Origin: Bolinopsis microptera
Lineage: Eukaryota > Ctenophora > Tentaculata > Lobata > Bolinopsidae
Direction of reading: 5' to 3'
NCBI RefSeq assembly: GCF_026151205.1
Contig: NC_087074.1
Span: forward strand, 20,483,765-20,547,764
Length of the DNA stretch: 64,000 nt
In this document: in pieces, positions 10,613 through 21,488 of the stretch
How the letters are laid out: every line of letters begins with the position of its first letter
Position numbering within the stretch: the first letter of the stretch is position 1
Translations under genes and position numbers: made by a program
The notes under the pieces: generated by a model
What the model saw: the letters and a program-made list of their open reading frames with translations, nothing else
Database searches by the model: none
Told to the model about the DNA's origin: nothing

Positions 10613-11051
10613 TCATGTTTTCAGATCATATGCAACATGTAATAATCTACCGTCTCTGAAAATATTAGGCGTTCAGAGAAAACAATATAGGTGTTTTAAT
10701 ATTGAATGGGCGTGGTCTAAAATATTCCATCAAATTTTGATGACGGAATCCTCGAACCATTTAGTACAGTATGCCATCTGCAAAGCAACAGCTCTCAAAT
10801 ATAAAACACGGCGGAATTATTAAGGCCAACGTATGTCCACTGACTTTTGGCCCACCCTGTATCAAATCGAAATTTATTTGACAAATTTGGTTTTTCTTTT
10901 TCAAATCAATTTTAAAACGACATGGCGGGTTTGAGCCATAAAATTCCAATTCAATTTCAATATTAAAATAGAAAACGATTTGACATCAGTTTTTTTATCA
11001 ATTTTAAAACGATGGCGGGTCTGAGCCACCATACCCCTCTTATTTCATAAT
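10613..11051. other. Truncated mariner-like end and upstream region of the HoxX-like gene
   Basis: TTTTGGCCCACCCTGTA at about 10843-10859 resembles a Tc1/mariner terminal repeat (TACAGGGTGGGCCAAAA in reverse). No opposite end is visible. The next 190 bp contain two diverged copies of AATTTTAAAACGA + ATGGCGGGT + GAGCCA, and would hold the promoter of the gene at 11052. Confidence 0.4.
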
Positions 11052-12845
11052 ATGTTATGTCATCGCAGTGAAATGTTGACGAGAATCGAGTTTACCAAAC
11101 CGCTCAAAATACTCCTGATGTCTACCAAACACAACGCGCTCAGTCAGCGAATTGCACTGGAACTCCAACGGAAAAACTGCAACATCAAAATCCAGGAAGT
11201 TCAAACAGGAGAATGCATGATATCCGCTGAGCAGAGAGAAAATCCCGATCTGATTATCTGTCCCTTCCTGAAGACGAGGATCCCCAGGGAGCTATGGAGT
11301 AGGAAGCCCTGCTTGATCCTGCATCCGGGAATAGAGGGGGACCGTGGAGCCACGTCTCTGGACTGGGCTATCAAAGACAAGAGGGCTGAGTGGGGTGCCA
11401 CCGTCTTACAGGCTGATGATCAGTTTGATCATGGTCCCATTTGGAGTACGGGAAACTTTCCCATGAACCGTCCTGACCAGAATACCCTGACTAAAGCGAT
11501 TGTATACGGGCACGAAGTTACGGACACAGCCGCTCATTGCATGACCCAAGCCATAGAGCACTTCACCAACAACACCCCTCCTCGCACCCTGGACTACAGC
11601 AGAGCGGAAGTGCAGGGTGAACTTGTACGCAACATGCGACGACAGGACCGTGTCATCAATTGGAACGAGGATCAGGAGAGTGTGGCTCTGCGTGTAAGAA
11701 TGTCTGACTCCTCTCCGGGCGCCATTGCCAGCTTTCAACTGACTAGTTACCATGGTAACACAGCTTGTGATAGCCAGCCGTTCTGGAGTGAATTGTTCCG
11801 GGCCTTCGGGGCACATCTGGAGACGGGGGATCTGAGGAACCTAAAGGGAGAGCCGGGCCAAATCTTAGGACAGCGTGATAACGCCATCCTGGTAAAATGT
11901 GGCAAGGGAGCCTTGTGGCTCTCGCATTTGAAATGTGACTTAATTAAGCTCCCTGCTATGACTTGGATTAGAAGAAAAAACCCCCACTGTGACCACATCC
12001 CAGTCCTGGGAGAGAACATACTTACAGACAGTCGGGCACCACTTCCCTATGTGCCGTACGGTCAGACCCCAGCAACATTCCAGGAAATTTGGGTTACCAT
12101 GACAGCAGACGGAGTGTTCTTTGTTAACTTTAACTTCTACAACGGCGCCATGACCACTTACCAGGCCAAGAATTTGGAGTCAATTCTACGACGAGTTGAA
12201 GAGAGTGGTCTTTGCAAAGTTATCGTTCTTAGGGGTGGGTACAACTTCTTCAGTAACGGAATAAACCTGAACACGATTGAGAGCTCGTCCGATCCAGTAA
12301 GTGAGTCGTGGAGTAACATAAACGCTATTAACGACGTAGTGCGCCGTATCGCAACCAGCAGCAAGGTGACAATCTCAGCTCTGCAAGGTAACGCTGGAGC
12401 GGGGGGTTTCATGATGTCACTTGCGAGTGACATGGTGGTGGCACGACAGGGGGTCATACTGAACCCCCATTACCGGCGCATGCATCTCACTGGATCAGAG
12501 TACCACACCTACTTCCTGGCTGAGCGGTTGGGTGAGGCGGAGGCGAGTCAACTGTTGGACACAGCAGAGCCTGTGCTAGCGGAGACAGCAGTGGATACAG
12601 GGCTAGTGGACCAGGTGATGGGGTATGGTGTGGTGCAGTTTCAGGAGCAGGTGGAGGACCTGGCGAGAAGGATGGCCCGGTACGGTACAGTTCCACGGGT
12701 TACTTTGAGGAGGGAAGAGCGGAAGAAGGTACAGGACTTTCCTCAGTTACTGGAGCGGCGAAGGGCCATGGAGCTGGAAGCCATGGCAAGGGACTTTAGA
12801 GGGGCCTCGTACGCGGAGGCTCGCCGAGCTTTTGTTCTTCATTAG
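11052..12845 (+). CDS. hoxX-like: HoxX-like protein: formyltransferase plus crotonase fusion
   Basis: One uninterrupted frame of 597 residues, the usual HoxX length. The N-terminal half is a methionyl-tRNA/10-formyl-THF formyltransferase-like module with the HoxX signature HPGIEGDRGATSLDWAI (residues 91-107) and the Asp-Gly loop ADDQFDHGPIW (121-131). The C-terminal half is a crotonase module with LRGGYNFFSNGINL (393-406), QGNAGAGG (445-452) and NPHYRRMHLTGSEYHTY (471-487). In bacteria HoxX makes the CO ligand of [NiFe]-hydrogenase from a formyl donor through a CoA-linked intermediate. No hydrogenase is evident here and animals are not known to have that enzyme, so the role is open. An internal Met at residue 8 is an alternative start. 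Lack of introns, unlike the neighbours, suggests retroposition or gene transfer. Confidence 0.9.
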   Translation: MLCHRSEMLTRIEFTKPLKILLMSTKHNALSQRIALELQRKNCNIKIQEVQTGECMISAEQRENPDLIICPFLKTRIPRELWSRKPCLILHPGIEGDRGATSLDWAIKDKRAEWGATVLQADDQFDHGPIWSTGNFPMNRPDQNTLTKAIVYGHEVTDTAAHCMTQAIEHFTNNTPPRTLDYSRAEVQGELVRNMRRQDRVINWNEDQESVALRVRMSDSSPGAIASFQLTSYHGNTACDSQPFWSELFRAFGAHLETGDLRNLKGEPGQILGQRDNAILVKCGKGALWLSHLKCDLIKLPAMTWIRRKNPHCDHIPVLGENILTDSRAPLPYVPYGQTPATFQEIWVTMTADGVFFVNFNFYNGAMTTYQAKNLESILRRVEESGLCKVIVLRGGYNFFSNGINLNTIESSSDPVSESWSNINAINDVVRRIATSSKVTISALQGNAGAGGFMMSLASDMVVARQGVILNPHYRRMHLTGSEYHTYFLAERLGEAEASQLLDTAEPVLAETAVDTGLVDQVMGYGVVQFQEQVEDLARRMARYGTVPRVTLRREERKKVQDFPQLLERRRAMELEAMARDFRGASYAEARRAFVLH

Positions 12846-12909
12846 ATTTAGTGTGAGTTACTTGTGCAGGCACTACCCAAGAAGCTCGACCAGCGGAATT
12901 CCATGCAAG

Positions 12910-13577
12910 TTTATGGTTATGTTTATGGTTATGTTTATGGTTATGTTTATGGTTATGTTTATGGTTATGTTTATGGTTATGTTTATGGTTATGTTTATGG
13001 TTATGTTTATGGTTATGTTTATGGTTATGTTTATGGTTATGTTTATGGTTATGTTTATGGTTATGTTTATGGTTATGTTTATGGTTATGTTTATGGTTAT
13101 GTTTATGGTTATGTTTATGGTTATGTTTATGGTTATGTTTATGGTTATGTTTATGGTTATGTTTATGGTTATGTTTATGGTTATGTTTATGGTTATGTTT
13201 ATGGTTATGTTTATGGTTATGTTTATGGTTATGTTTATGTTTATGTTTATGGTTATGTTTATGGTTATGTTTATGGTTATGTTTATGGTTATGTTTATGG
13301 TTATGTTTATGGTTATGTTTATGTTTATGTTTATGGTTATGTTTATGGTTATGTTTATGGTTATGTTTATGGTTATGTTTATGGTTATGTTTATGGTTAT
13401 GTTTATGGTTATGTTTATGGTTATGTTTATGGTTATGTTTATGGTTATGTTTATGGTTATGTTTATGGTTATGTTTATGGTTATGTTTATGGTTATGTTT
13501 ATGGTTATGTTTATGGTTATGTTTATGGTTATGTTTATGGTTATGTTTATGGTTATGTTTATGGTTATGTTTATGGT
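12910..13577. repeat. 12-bp microsatellite array (TTTATGGTTATG)n
   Basis: About 55 near-perfect copies start some 65 bp after the HoxX-like stop codon. Only two short interruptions (TTTATGTTTATG variants) are seen. It opens long frames on both strands (MVMF..., GYVY..., NITI...) that are artefacts of the repeat. Confidence 0.97.
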
Positions 13578-14604
13578 AAGAATTATCGCGGATTGCGGAA
13601 TACCTATGGTCGGGTGCTTGGATACTGCCTTGATAAATTCAATATGTTTTTTCACTTTTGAGAATTATTTATAAATTAAAACAATTCGAAAATTTTATTT
13701 TATTTCAAACTTGGTATTAACTACTAGTAAACATCTTGATTCCCCATTTCTCAATCGATTATTTTATCATTATCAATAAGTGCTGGGCGTGAGAAGAAAG
13801 TGGCCCGCACCACTTTCCTAGTGATGGCCCTCGACCGTTAATCACTGGTCCAGTCAATGGCTTAAGAATACCAAAATATCAAAAAATCGAAATATTAAAT
13901 ACTACTATTCGAGAATGAGTCACTCTTATAATTCAGAGTTTTCCCCTGCGATCGCCCATACGTGCAAACTGCAAATTCAGGGTTGCTTTTGTTTACTGTG
14001 CGAGTACTAAGCAAATGCGGGAGCATTTTAATTTGCTGTTAGTTGCCAAATATTTAGCATTCACGTGTACGCATTGTCTGAAATTTGGAATTTACATCGT
14101 TGTAAGTACGGTAATTTAATGCACAAATGCACGTTTGTCATGCAAAGATGACGGCTTTATTGGCACGACATTATGATGGTTTATATTGTCATTGCGTTGT
14201 GTTCAGTGTGTTTTACACTATCACCGGTTTTGTCTCAGGCTGGGATTGATAATTTAAAGTTAGAAGGACGTGCTACCTGTGGTCCTCATTACACGAGGTT
14301 GTCTATAACTGTCACCAGGGAGGTGTTACTAGGTGTTACTAGGGAGGTGTTACTAGGTGTTACTAGGAAGGTGTTACTAGGTGTTACCAGGGAGTTAGAA
14401 GAACGTGCTACCTGTGGTCCTCATTGCACGAGGTTGTCTATAACTGTCACCTGTTGTATTATCGGTGATTTGGCGGAGTGAACATTGCCAATGCCACCCA
14501 ATTAGCCGCTCAGCTTATTTAATACAAATAGTGAAATTCTTTAACTACATTTTGAATAGCATTTAAATGCAGATAACTATTGCTCCACCGATAGTCCCTA
14601 CTAC
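13578..14604. other. Intergenic stretch with a duplicated block
   Basis: A block with ACGTGCTACCTGTGGTCCTC and GAGGTTGTCTATAACTGTCACC occurs twice (about 14266-14315 and 14396-14452) around a short GTGTTACTAGG repeat. A plus-strand frame from ATG 14173 begins with a signal-peptide-like stretch but mostly translates this repeat, so I do not call a gene. Confidence 0.4.
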
Positions 14605-14622
14605 TCTTTATATTAAAGTGTC

Positions 14623-15020
14623 AATGTATAGTGTATAAACAATGTATAGTGTATAAACCATGTCAGCTTGTACAATGTATAGTGTATAAACCATGTCAGC
14701 TTGTACAATGTATAGTGTATAAACCATGTCAGCTTGTACAATGTATAGTGTATAAACCATGTCAGCTTGTACAATGTATAGTGTATAAACCATGTCAGCT
14801 TGTACAATGTATAGTGTATAAACCATGTCAGCTTGTACAATGTATAGTGTATAAACCATGTCAGCTTGTACAATGTATAGTGTATAAACCATGTCAGCTT
14901 GTACAATGTATAGTGTATAAACCATGTCAGCTTGTACAATGTATAGTGTATAAACCATGTCAGCTTGTACAATGTATAGTGTATAAACCATGTCAGCTTG
15001 TACAATGTATAGTGTATAAA
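14623..15020. repeat. 33-bp minisatellite, about 12 copies
   Basis: The unit contains AATGTATAGTGTATAAACCA and TGTCAGCTTGTAC. It is nearly perfect between copies and, at 33 bp, opens long artefactual frames. Confidence 0.95.
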
Positions 15021-15188
15021 GTGTCAATGGTTGGTTTCATTACAATCATATATGAGCGTATAATCTCAATATTTTGGGTAATTGAGATCCATCATCCACG
15101 CATTCACAATTAGAAAATTTCACTCAAAAAAAAACAAAGAAAAACAAAGTAATACCCGTGAAATGAACAAAACGAAAGGAAATGTTAC

Positions 15189-15581
15189 CTGTAAGAGTAT
15201 CTTAGGTTCCTTGATTTGCGCTGGTATTGCAGCTTGAAACGTGGGATTTTCCTCCAGTCGGGAAATGAGAAGATTCAACCCTTCCACTTCTTCTTCCAGT
15301 AAGACAGAATTACCTAGACACAAACACAATTATAACTTGATAATAACAACCACTCAACTGAAAACTTCTTCTAAATTTACAACACATTGGAACAAGCTGT
15401 GTTACCATGGTAACTGGCAGTGTTACCATGGTAAGTATGCTGTGTAAAGCTTAGTGTAGTGTAACTAGGGTAACGTGCTGGGTAAAGCTTACCCTTTCCT
15501 CTCTCTTCCATGTACTTGAGATGGCTGTGGTATTTCTCCATAACAAACCAGACCATTTCCACAAAGTAGGGGTACAGATAC
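15189..15581 (-). CDS. Two exons of an unrecognised minus-strand gene
   Basis: Exon 15493-15581 (acceptor ATATTTCAG, donor AAAGG|GTAAGC) and exon 15189-15313 (acceptor GTGTCTAG, donor CTTACAG|GTAACA) join in phase 1 and are open throughout. The peptide begins YLYPYFVEMVWFVMEKYHSH and continues as an acidic leucine-rich helix (LEEEVEGLNLLISRLEENP). I do not recognise the family; a coiled-coil or scaffold protein is possible. Further exons should exist on both sides. The acceptor of the first exon is tandemly duplicated. Confidence 0.5.
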
Positions 15582-15632
15582 CTGAAATATTTGTAGTTTA
15601 AATATTACAGATACCTGAAATATTTGTAGGCC
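15575..15632. repeat. Tandem duplication of a splice acceptor
   Basis: CAGATACCTGAAATATTTGT is present twice, 35 bp apart. On the minus strand each copy reads ATATTTCAG|GTATCTGTA, the acceptor and first bases of the exon ending at 15581. Confidence 0.75.
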
Positions 15633-15717
15633 AGGGGGTCTAGGACATATAAGGGTGTACCGCCCTTGTGTCCTCCGCCCTCGTGTCTGGTTTCCCAATC
15701 TTAGGGGATTAGCACGT

Positions 15718-16100
15718 CAAGGTTGTTAAATACGTCAAATTTTCGTGAAAGAATACGACGTATTCGGTTCTAATAAAGAATACGTCGTAATACGCCGGAA
15801 TACGGTAATTTCTATGGATTGTTAAATACGTCCACGAATACGCCATAATACGCCGTAATACGCTGAATTGTCAAAATTAAACATTACAGCTGCGCGCCAC
15901 CCTCATCATTGATCATGCATTAAATAAAGGAGTACAGTTATACATGATAACTTAAATTTGTAATCAAATTTCATGGATAATCCGATAAGATAACATTTTT
16001 TGCGAACGACACACCTTTTCGTAATACGTCAATTTTCGAGGAGGAATACGTATTCGTATTCCAATACGTATTCCCTCCTAATACGTATTTAACAACCTTG
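15718..16100. mobile_element. hAT-like MITE
   Basis: Perfect 17-bp inverted ends (CAAGGTTGTTAAATACG) are flanked by the exact 8-bp duplication TAGCACGT (15710-15717 and 16101-16108). An 8-bp duplication and CA-A-GG ends are typical of hAT elements. The 383-bp interior consists of AATACGNCGTATT-like words and codes for nothing. Confidence 0.85.
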
Positions 16101-16108
16101 TAGCACGT

Positions 16109-17640
16109 GACCGTTATGGAGAGAAGTTGTAACCAAAATTTGATGCAGCGAAGTGATTTAATGGTTAAGCCATTAATTGTCTTGTGAAGGTGTGATTTTT
16201 GCCATTTCTATTGATTGTTATATTTTGATAATAGTACTGTCATATTATACTGGGGCCACGCCCTTATACTATTAAACTGTGCAACATACGTAATAATAGG
16301 CACCAATAGATTAGGAGGCGATCAATAAAGCATCAAGTTAAGGGTATAACAATATGAATAATATTGTGATATTAAAGGTCAGGTAATTATTATACACTTG
16401 TGTTCGTTCTCTTAGTACGTTAACAGCGAAACCAGGGAGGTAATGAATGTGCCTGTGTAACAAGCGTATACTTGCTTTTATTTTTAATTGTGTTTCTTAG
16501 CCATATGGTATTTGGTTAGCATATAAACAGGTATAATATAATATATAGTGAGCGGACTTATGAAATACAACACTACGCAGTGAAAAGTTGGTCACATTAT
16601 TATTCCTAGCAGGAACCCGTCTAACTCTTAAGTGGTGTCAAGACTCAAGAGACTAAATAAATCATTACCTATTTAATTCGTGTTTTTGACACCACTTGGG
16701 GGTCCTAATTTTGGGCACTATTTCTTGGCCAATTTTTTATTTTTTGATGCTGATTTGAAGGCCATTAAGGCATTTGAGCCAGTCAAAAAAGTTTCAGTTT
16801 TATATCTTTTACGGTTTTTGCGGAACGTCGTGTTAAAGTTGATGCCGTGGTGTCAGTGAAAAATGTTACGGATATATATATATCATCTTGCTTTATATAT
16901 AGTAAGATATTTATTTATATAATTAGGGTATGTAATATATTATATAATTCTATTATATCATATAGTATATTATAAAACTGGTCAAGTTATCAGAGCAGAG
17001 TAATATTAGACAGGCTTTGGAACAGTTACATATCCAGAGAACACGGCTCAAATAATAGTATACATTCTCACAAACTGAAACAATTTGCTAGAAACTATTG
17101 ATATTTTGTGTTTTTAAATATTTTTTGATATCTTTCGTTTTTGTTTTACTCAAGTTTTGGTAACTTTCTGTTTCCAGAAAACCATGAGACACACTAAGAA
17201 TACATATATAATTGACAGTGGTACCTTGAATAAATCCGGTAGGAAGGATTCATATCACAAGGATACAAGTAGTATAATAAAGCGAATATTTTGACGGTAG
17301 TCCTTGCAGACTACTTATTCAGATCTGACAAAAATGAGGAGCTGGCCAAGAGGTATTGTTCGTTGAGTTCGGGATTTGTGCCGCACATTTAACAGAACAA
17401 TCGACCAGTCACCACTTTACATTAGCCAGTTCTTTTCAAGAGTTGATTACGTTAGCCTATCGTCTACCACTCGTCCACATGAGCAGTAAGTGAATGAAGG
17501 ATTGGTGAATCTATCTAGGTAAACTATAGGTAAAAAGGATTGGTGAAGTGGTCCTGACGACCGTTACTAATTAGAAGTGCTTACATTCAAATAATACTAC
17601 CAATACTGCAAATATCGGCTTATAATGCCAGCAAATCGCA
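16109..17640. other. AT-rich intergenic or intronic stretch
   Basis: No long frame, array or transposon end is visible. CTAGGTAAACTATAGGTAAAAA at about 17516 recurs near 59451, directly after the large 23-bp array, hinting at a dispersed repeat. Confidence 0.4.
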
Positions 17641-17654
17641 CCGTTTTTGTGATT

Positions 17655-17980
17655 CTCAGTTCTCAGTTGTTAGTGAGTTTCTCAGTTCTCAGTTGTTAGT
17701 GAGTTTCTCAATTCTCAGTTGTTAGTGAGTTTCTCAGTTCTTAGTTGTTAGTGAGTTTCTCAGTTCTCAGTTAATAGTGAGTTTCTCAGTTATTAGTTGT
17801 TAGCGAGTTTCTCAGTTCTCAGTTAATAGTGAGTTTCTCAGTTATTAGTTAATAGTGAGTTTCTCAGTTCTCAGTTAATAGTGAGTTTCTCAGTTCTCAG
17901 TTAAGAGTGAGTTTCTCAGTTCTCAGTTGTTAGTGAGTTTCTCAGTTCTCAGTTGTTAGTGAGTTTCTCAGTTGTTAGTA
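17655..17980. repeat. 26-bp minisatellite
   Basis: About 13 copies of TCTCAGTTCTCAGTTGTTAG+TGAGTT with substitutions (GTTAATAG, TTATTAG variants). Confidence 0.9.
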
Positions 17981-18759
17981 AGCCTGTCCGTTCTCTCTAA
18001 ATGAGCTCGCTGTTACGAGCCAGAATCTGCCTGAATTCCTTTAGAAAGTAGACATTGCGATATTTAAATGATTTTGCTGATGTAGTAATCATTACTGATA
18101 TTAGAGATATTACTGATATTAGAGATATTAAGGGGACATACACCAAAAGCTTTTATGCCGTGGCCCTGTTGTTAACTTCATAGACTTTTCCCGATTTCTT
18201 ATTTGATACGGAATATTTAATGAAAATTAGCAACTTACTATCTGCTAATTTAAAGTGACTACCCAATTTATATTTATTCGTGACCACGTAAATACTCTAT
18301 AAAAATGTGGGCCGCTAACTTGCCAATTAGATGGAATATAGTCTCCTCTTCCGAAGGATTACTTATTTGTCGTTCGTATATCGACTTTGTTGTGATATAA
18401 TGTATATGAGCCTTGTATCGGACTTGTCATATATGATCCATATGGGCCTTGTATCGGCCGTATAATGTATTAGTGCCTTTCAATACAAATTAGAACGAGG
18501 CCTTCATGTTATGGAGCCAAGGTTTAGACTGGCTTTTACCCGCTTAAAATATCTCCATCACGATACATAATACTGAAATATGATACATTTACAATAAATT
18601 ATGTAATCACAACATTACAATCAAAAAATGAATTTGTGCTATTATCCTTATAACATCCTAATCGACCACATAATCCCCCAAATCCCCGGCAGCTAAGTTA
18701 GAAATGTAGTTAGTGTGACCTACAGTCCATGACGTATAGTGTGACGTATAGTCCATGAC

Positions 18760-19288
18760 ATGGGCCCTGAGACCGAGTCAGCAGTCTGTAAACCCTCCAA
18801 CATGTTCAGTAAGTTCGTGGGAATAGCAGTTTCGGGCTTAGGAACAGCGGCTGTCTTCGTTATAACAGCCCTGGGGTTCGGTATGTGGCCTGATACGTAC
18901 GCTAAGAACTACTACGTGGTGGCGCTGACTGCGCTGTTTGGCTTCTTTCTCAGAGCTGTGGACTTCCTTGATAGTGTTGGTAGGTTTTTATTCTCATCAT
19001 TATCATTAGTGATAACAGTGCAGTATCATTTGCAAGAAATCAGAATAATCAGAAATTATTTGGAACTCCCAAAAACTGTCTATTATCATTAGTAGCAGGT
19101 TATAACCCAATATTTTAGGAGTATGAGATAGCCTTGGAAATGTTCAGTTCAATATTTTACACGCTATTATTAGCTTTTGTTTGAGCACATTCCACGGAAA
19201 AATTTTTTCAAGCTTCGATTTTTATTTCCTATTTTATTAATTGTATTCTTTACTTCAGGTTCAGCGCAAGTCTCTATTCCGATATTAG
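18760..19288 (+). CDS. 5' exons of an unrecognised two-segment membrane protein
   Basis: Exon 1 runs from ATG 18760 to 18979 with donor GTTG|GTAGGT. A 30-nt exon (19259-19288, acceptor TTTACTTCAG, donor ATTAG|GTGAGC) joins in phase 1 and continues SAQVSIPIL. The first exon encodes two hydrophobic segments (SKFVGIAVSGLGTAAVFVIT and YYVVALTALFGFFLRAVDFL), so it is probably a membrane protein with a short N-terminus. I do not recognise the family and cannot find the following exons with confidence. Confidence 0.45.
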
Positions 19289-19760
19289 GTGAGCAGATAT
19301 TCTTTGTTCTAACAGTGCTCAGTATAACAGACGTTTTGTCTCCCAGAGATTATACCGCATTCTACAATTATTCTTGTCTGGTATTTACAGCATAATAAAG
19401 TTTAATCATTCGATTAAATGCATGGTAGCCACAATAGGTTTACCACCAAATTGGACAGGGTGAGAAAATTCTCTAAACTGTCAAATATTGAAGAATAGAC
19501 TTTATCATGCCTCACTTTATCATGTCTCACATAGTGTGATATAATAAATGGCATTCTCGCCCGCACCCCGCCCTAGGCAATAGGCATGGACAATAATGCA
19601 ACAACCACTAGCGCAGAATACGGTACATACCATGTACTGCATACCAGGTAAAACAACCGTATGTAGAATAACTTTGCGAAGGAACAAAACAATTTGTGGA
19701 GGAGTATTAACTGCCAATTTAATGCGTGCAAACTTTGTATAACATACTGCACTATTAGAT
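19289..19760. other. Stretch without assigned features
   Basis: It follows the second exon of the membrane-protein candidate and would be its intron. No further exon could be supported. Confidence 0.3.
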
Positions 19761-19776
19761 TGGGGGGGGGGGGGGT

Positions 19777-19816
<40 letters not shown>
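19761..19816. repeat. Poly-G tract of about 56 bp
   Basis: Almost pure G with a single T near the start. Such a run is expected to form G-quadruplexes and is prone to assembly error. Confidence 0.95.
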
Positions 19817-19817
<1 letters not shown>

Positions 19818-19859
19818 GTAACTACGATGAAGTCCATGGGTAAAATGATAGTCCTAGCA

Positions 19860-20760
19860 GGTGGTTGAAGAGGTTGAGGACTGCTGTTTGAGCATGGATC
19901 GTGTTGAGGCTTTGAAGAATTCATTAAAATGTAGATCTTCGGAAACTGCCTTGTCCTTTTTAGTGGCCTTAATGCAAGCACACAGCTCTCCATCTTATAT
20001 CTTGATCCAAAAGCTTGGACAGGTCGTCACAAATGTTGATTTCTGCATCTTTGACTGTAGCATCTGCATCTGAGTCTTTGATTGTTCTTTTTGCCCGTAA
20101 ATTCACATGAAGAAACTTGCAACAAGTTCATCATAACGAAGGCATCAAGACTGGTTGCAAGCGATTTTTGTATTTTAAGAAAGAGCTTGTGAAGTATTTC
20201 CAGTCAGATGTGTTCCCTGTTTTCTATGGTCCTGCAAAGCTTTCTCAAGAACCTCTGTGATGCTTATGTCTGATCATCCTTTCTATATTGTCGCCGTGTG
20301 TCGTAATAAGATCCCCTGAGGTAGCTTGTCCAATGGGGATCTTCCTACTTTTTTTGCTAGAATGTTGAGTGTCTCTTAAGACGGATACATTCACTGTCAA
20401 ACCATGCCATTTTTTGGCTTCATTCCGACTCTCTTTGGGTGCTACCGATATTTATTATATGTCTCGGCCCGTTTCTGACGACTTGAGGCGTTTTTTCTTG
20501 GCAACACTTGTTCGCAACCTGAAGATACAGCTCAACTACTTGGTTGTTAAGGTTAAGAACGTCTTGAGGTGTTTTGCATGAACTTGTATCCAGAGTTTCC
20601 GTCTTTTTTCCTTTATACTAGGGGTCTCCCATAGCTAGCAAGAATTTGAGTCCAGCATTATCCTCACATGGCCATTGTGTGCTTCCTAGGGCGCGTCCTC
20701 GAGGCACGCAGTCTTTCTTCTGAAAGGGTTCTATTTATGTGGTCTCAGGCTAAGTGTTGT
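19860..20760 (-). pseudogene. Degenerate LINE ORF2 linker region
   Basis: Read on the minus strand with several stops, the segment contains QKMAWFDSECIRLKRH, resembling the PWFDxEC motif between endonuclease and reverse transcriptase of non-LTR elements, and neighbouring helical sequence (NQVVELYLQVANKCCQEKTP). No endonuclease or RT core remains. Confidence 0.4.
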
Positions 20761-20981
20761 GACAAGAGGTTTGTGATCGTGAATTTGTTCAAATCAAGGA
20801 CTCTAAAACTCTTAACGATCGCTTTTTTAATGTCAGTCTCCTACAGCAACATAGTCACAACGCTAGCTCCGCCATAATTCAACCGATGTGAATTCGCCCT
20901 AAGGAATCGCCAAGTACGCTGCCGTTTAGATGTTTAGATTTGCACAGGCCAGAAAGTCCAAGGAGTAACTTTCGCTCAGGA

Positions 20982-21488
20982 TTATCCACTGGTCCATGCT
21001 ATATAATGTCGTATTACTATTGATGCCTTGACAAAATTATAACCATAACGATAACCAGTACACAACGCTTCATCAAGACAACCGTGATCTTCACAAAATC
21101 CATTGCATGTAGTAAAATCACCAATAAAATCCGATGGCACAATAAGATCTAATGGCACATCGAGACCGGGTAATGAGTACTTCAAAGTGAAAATTGTAGG
21201 TGTTACCATCCCAACCTCTTTCGAAAACTTTGTGTCACAAAATGGTTCTGAAATGTTTGATCCTGAACACAATGTTTGAGGCGTTGGGTACCAACTTGAT
21301 ATCCTCGAGGATCGTCGGAACAGATCTCTGTAACACTATCTGAACCTCTTGTGCCGAAGCCCTCTGCTGATTTCACTGGTAAATATACGTAATATTTTGA
21401 GGAATCGAGGCATTCAATAATTTCAAAATATGCATCTTGTTGACAAACATTTCTCAGAAATCGATTACTTCGGCAATGGTACACACTT
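20982..21488 (-). CDS. Cysteine-containing 3' exon, possibly frameshifted
   Basis: After the acceptor TTATTTCAG at 21489-21490 an open frame runs about 93 codons (YHCRSNRFLRNVCQQDAYFE...). A second frame with comparable composition (FCDTKFSKEVG ... TCNGFCEDHGCLDEALC) takes over from about 21270 to a TAA at 20982-20984. This looks like one ectodomain exon split by an indel. No domain was recognised. Confidence 0.35.

Noticed and set aside
10843-10860. Complete mariner element
   Set aside because: Only one terminal-repeat-like end is visible; no opposite end, TA pair or transposase was found.
12832-13674. Open frames of 260-280 codons over the 12-bp array, both strands
   Set aside because: They translate a perfect microsatellite whose unit is a multiple of three; no start context, domain or splice support.
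14173-14481. Secreted small protein (signal-peptide-like start)
   Set aside because: After 22 residues the frame only translates a short tandem duplication; no donor or homologous domain.
14608-15113. Frames of 130-160 codons over the 33-bp array
   Set aside because: Artefact of a 33-bp unit without stops; present on both strands.
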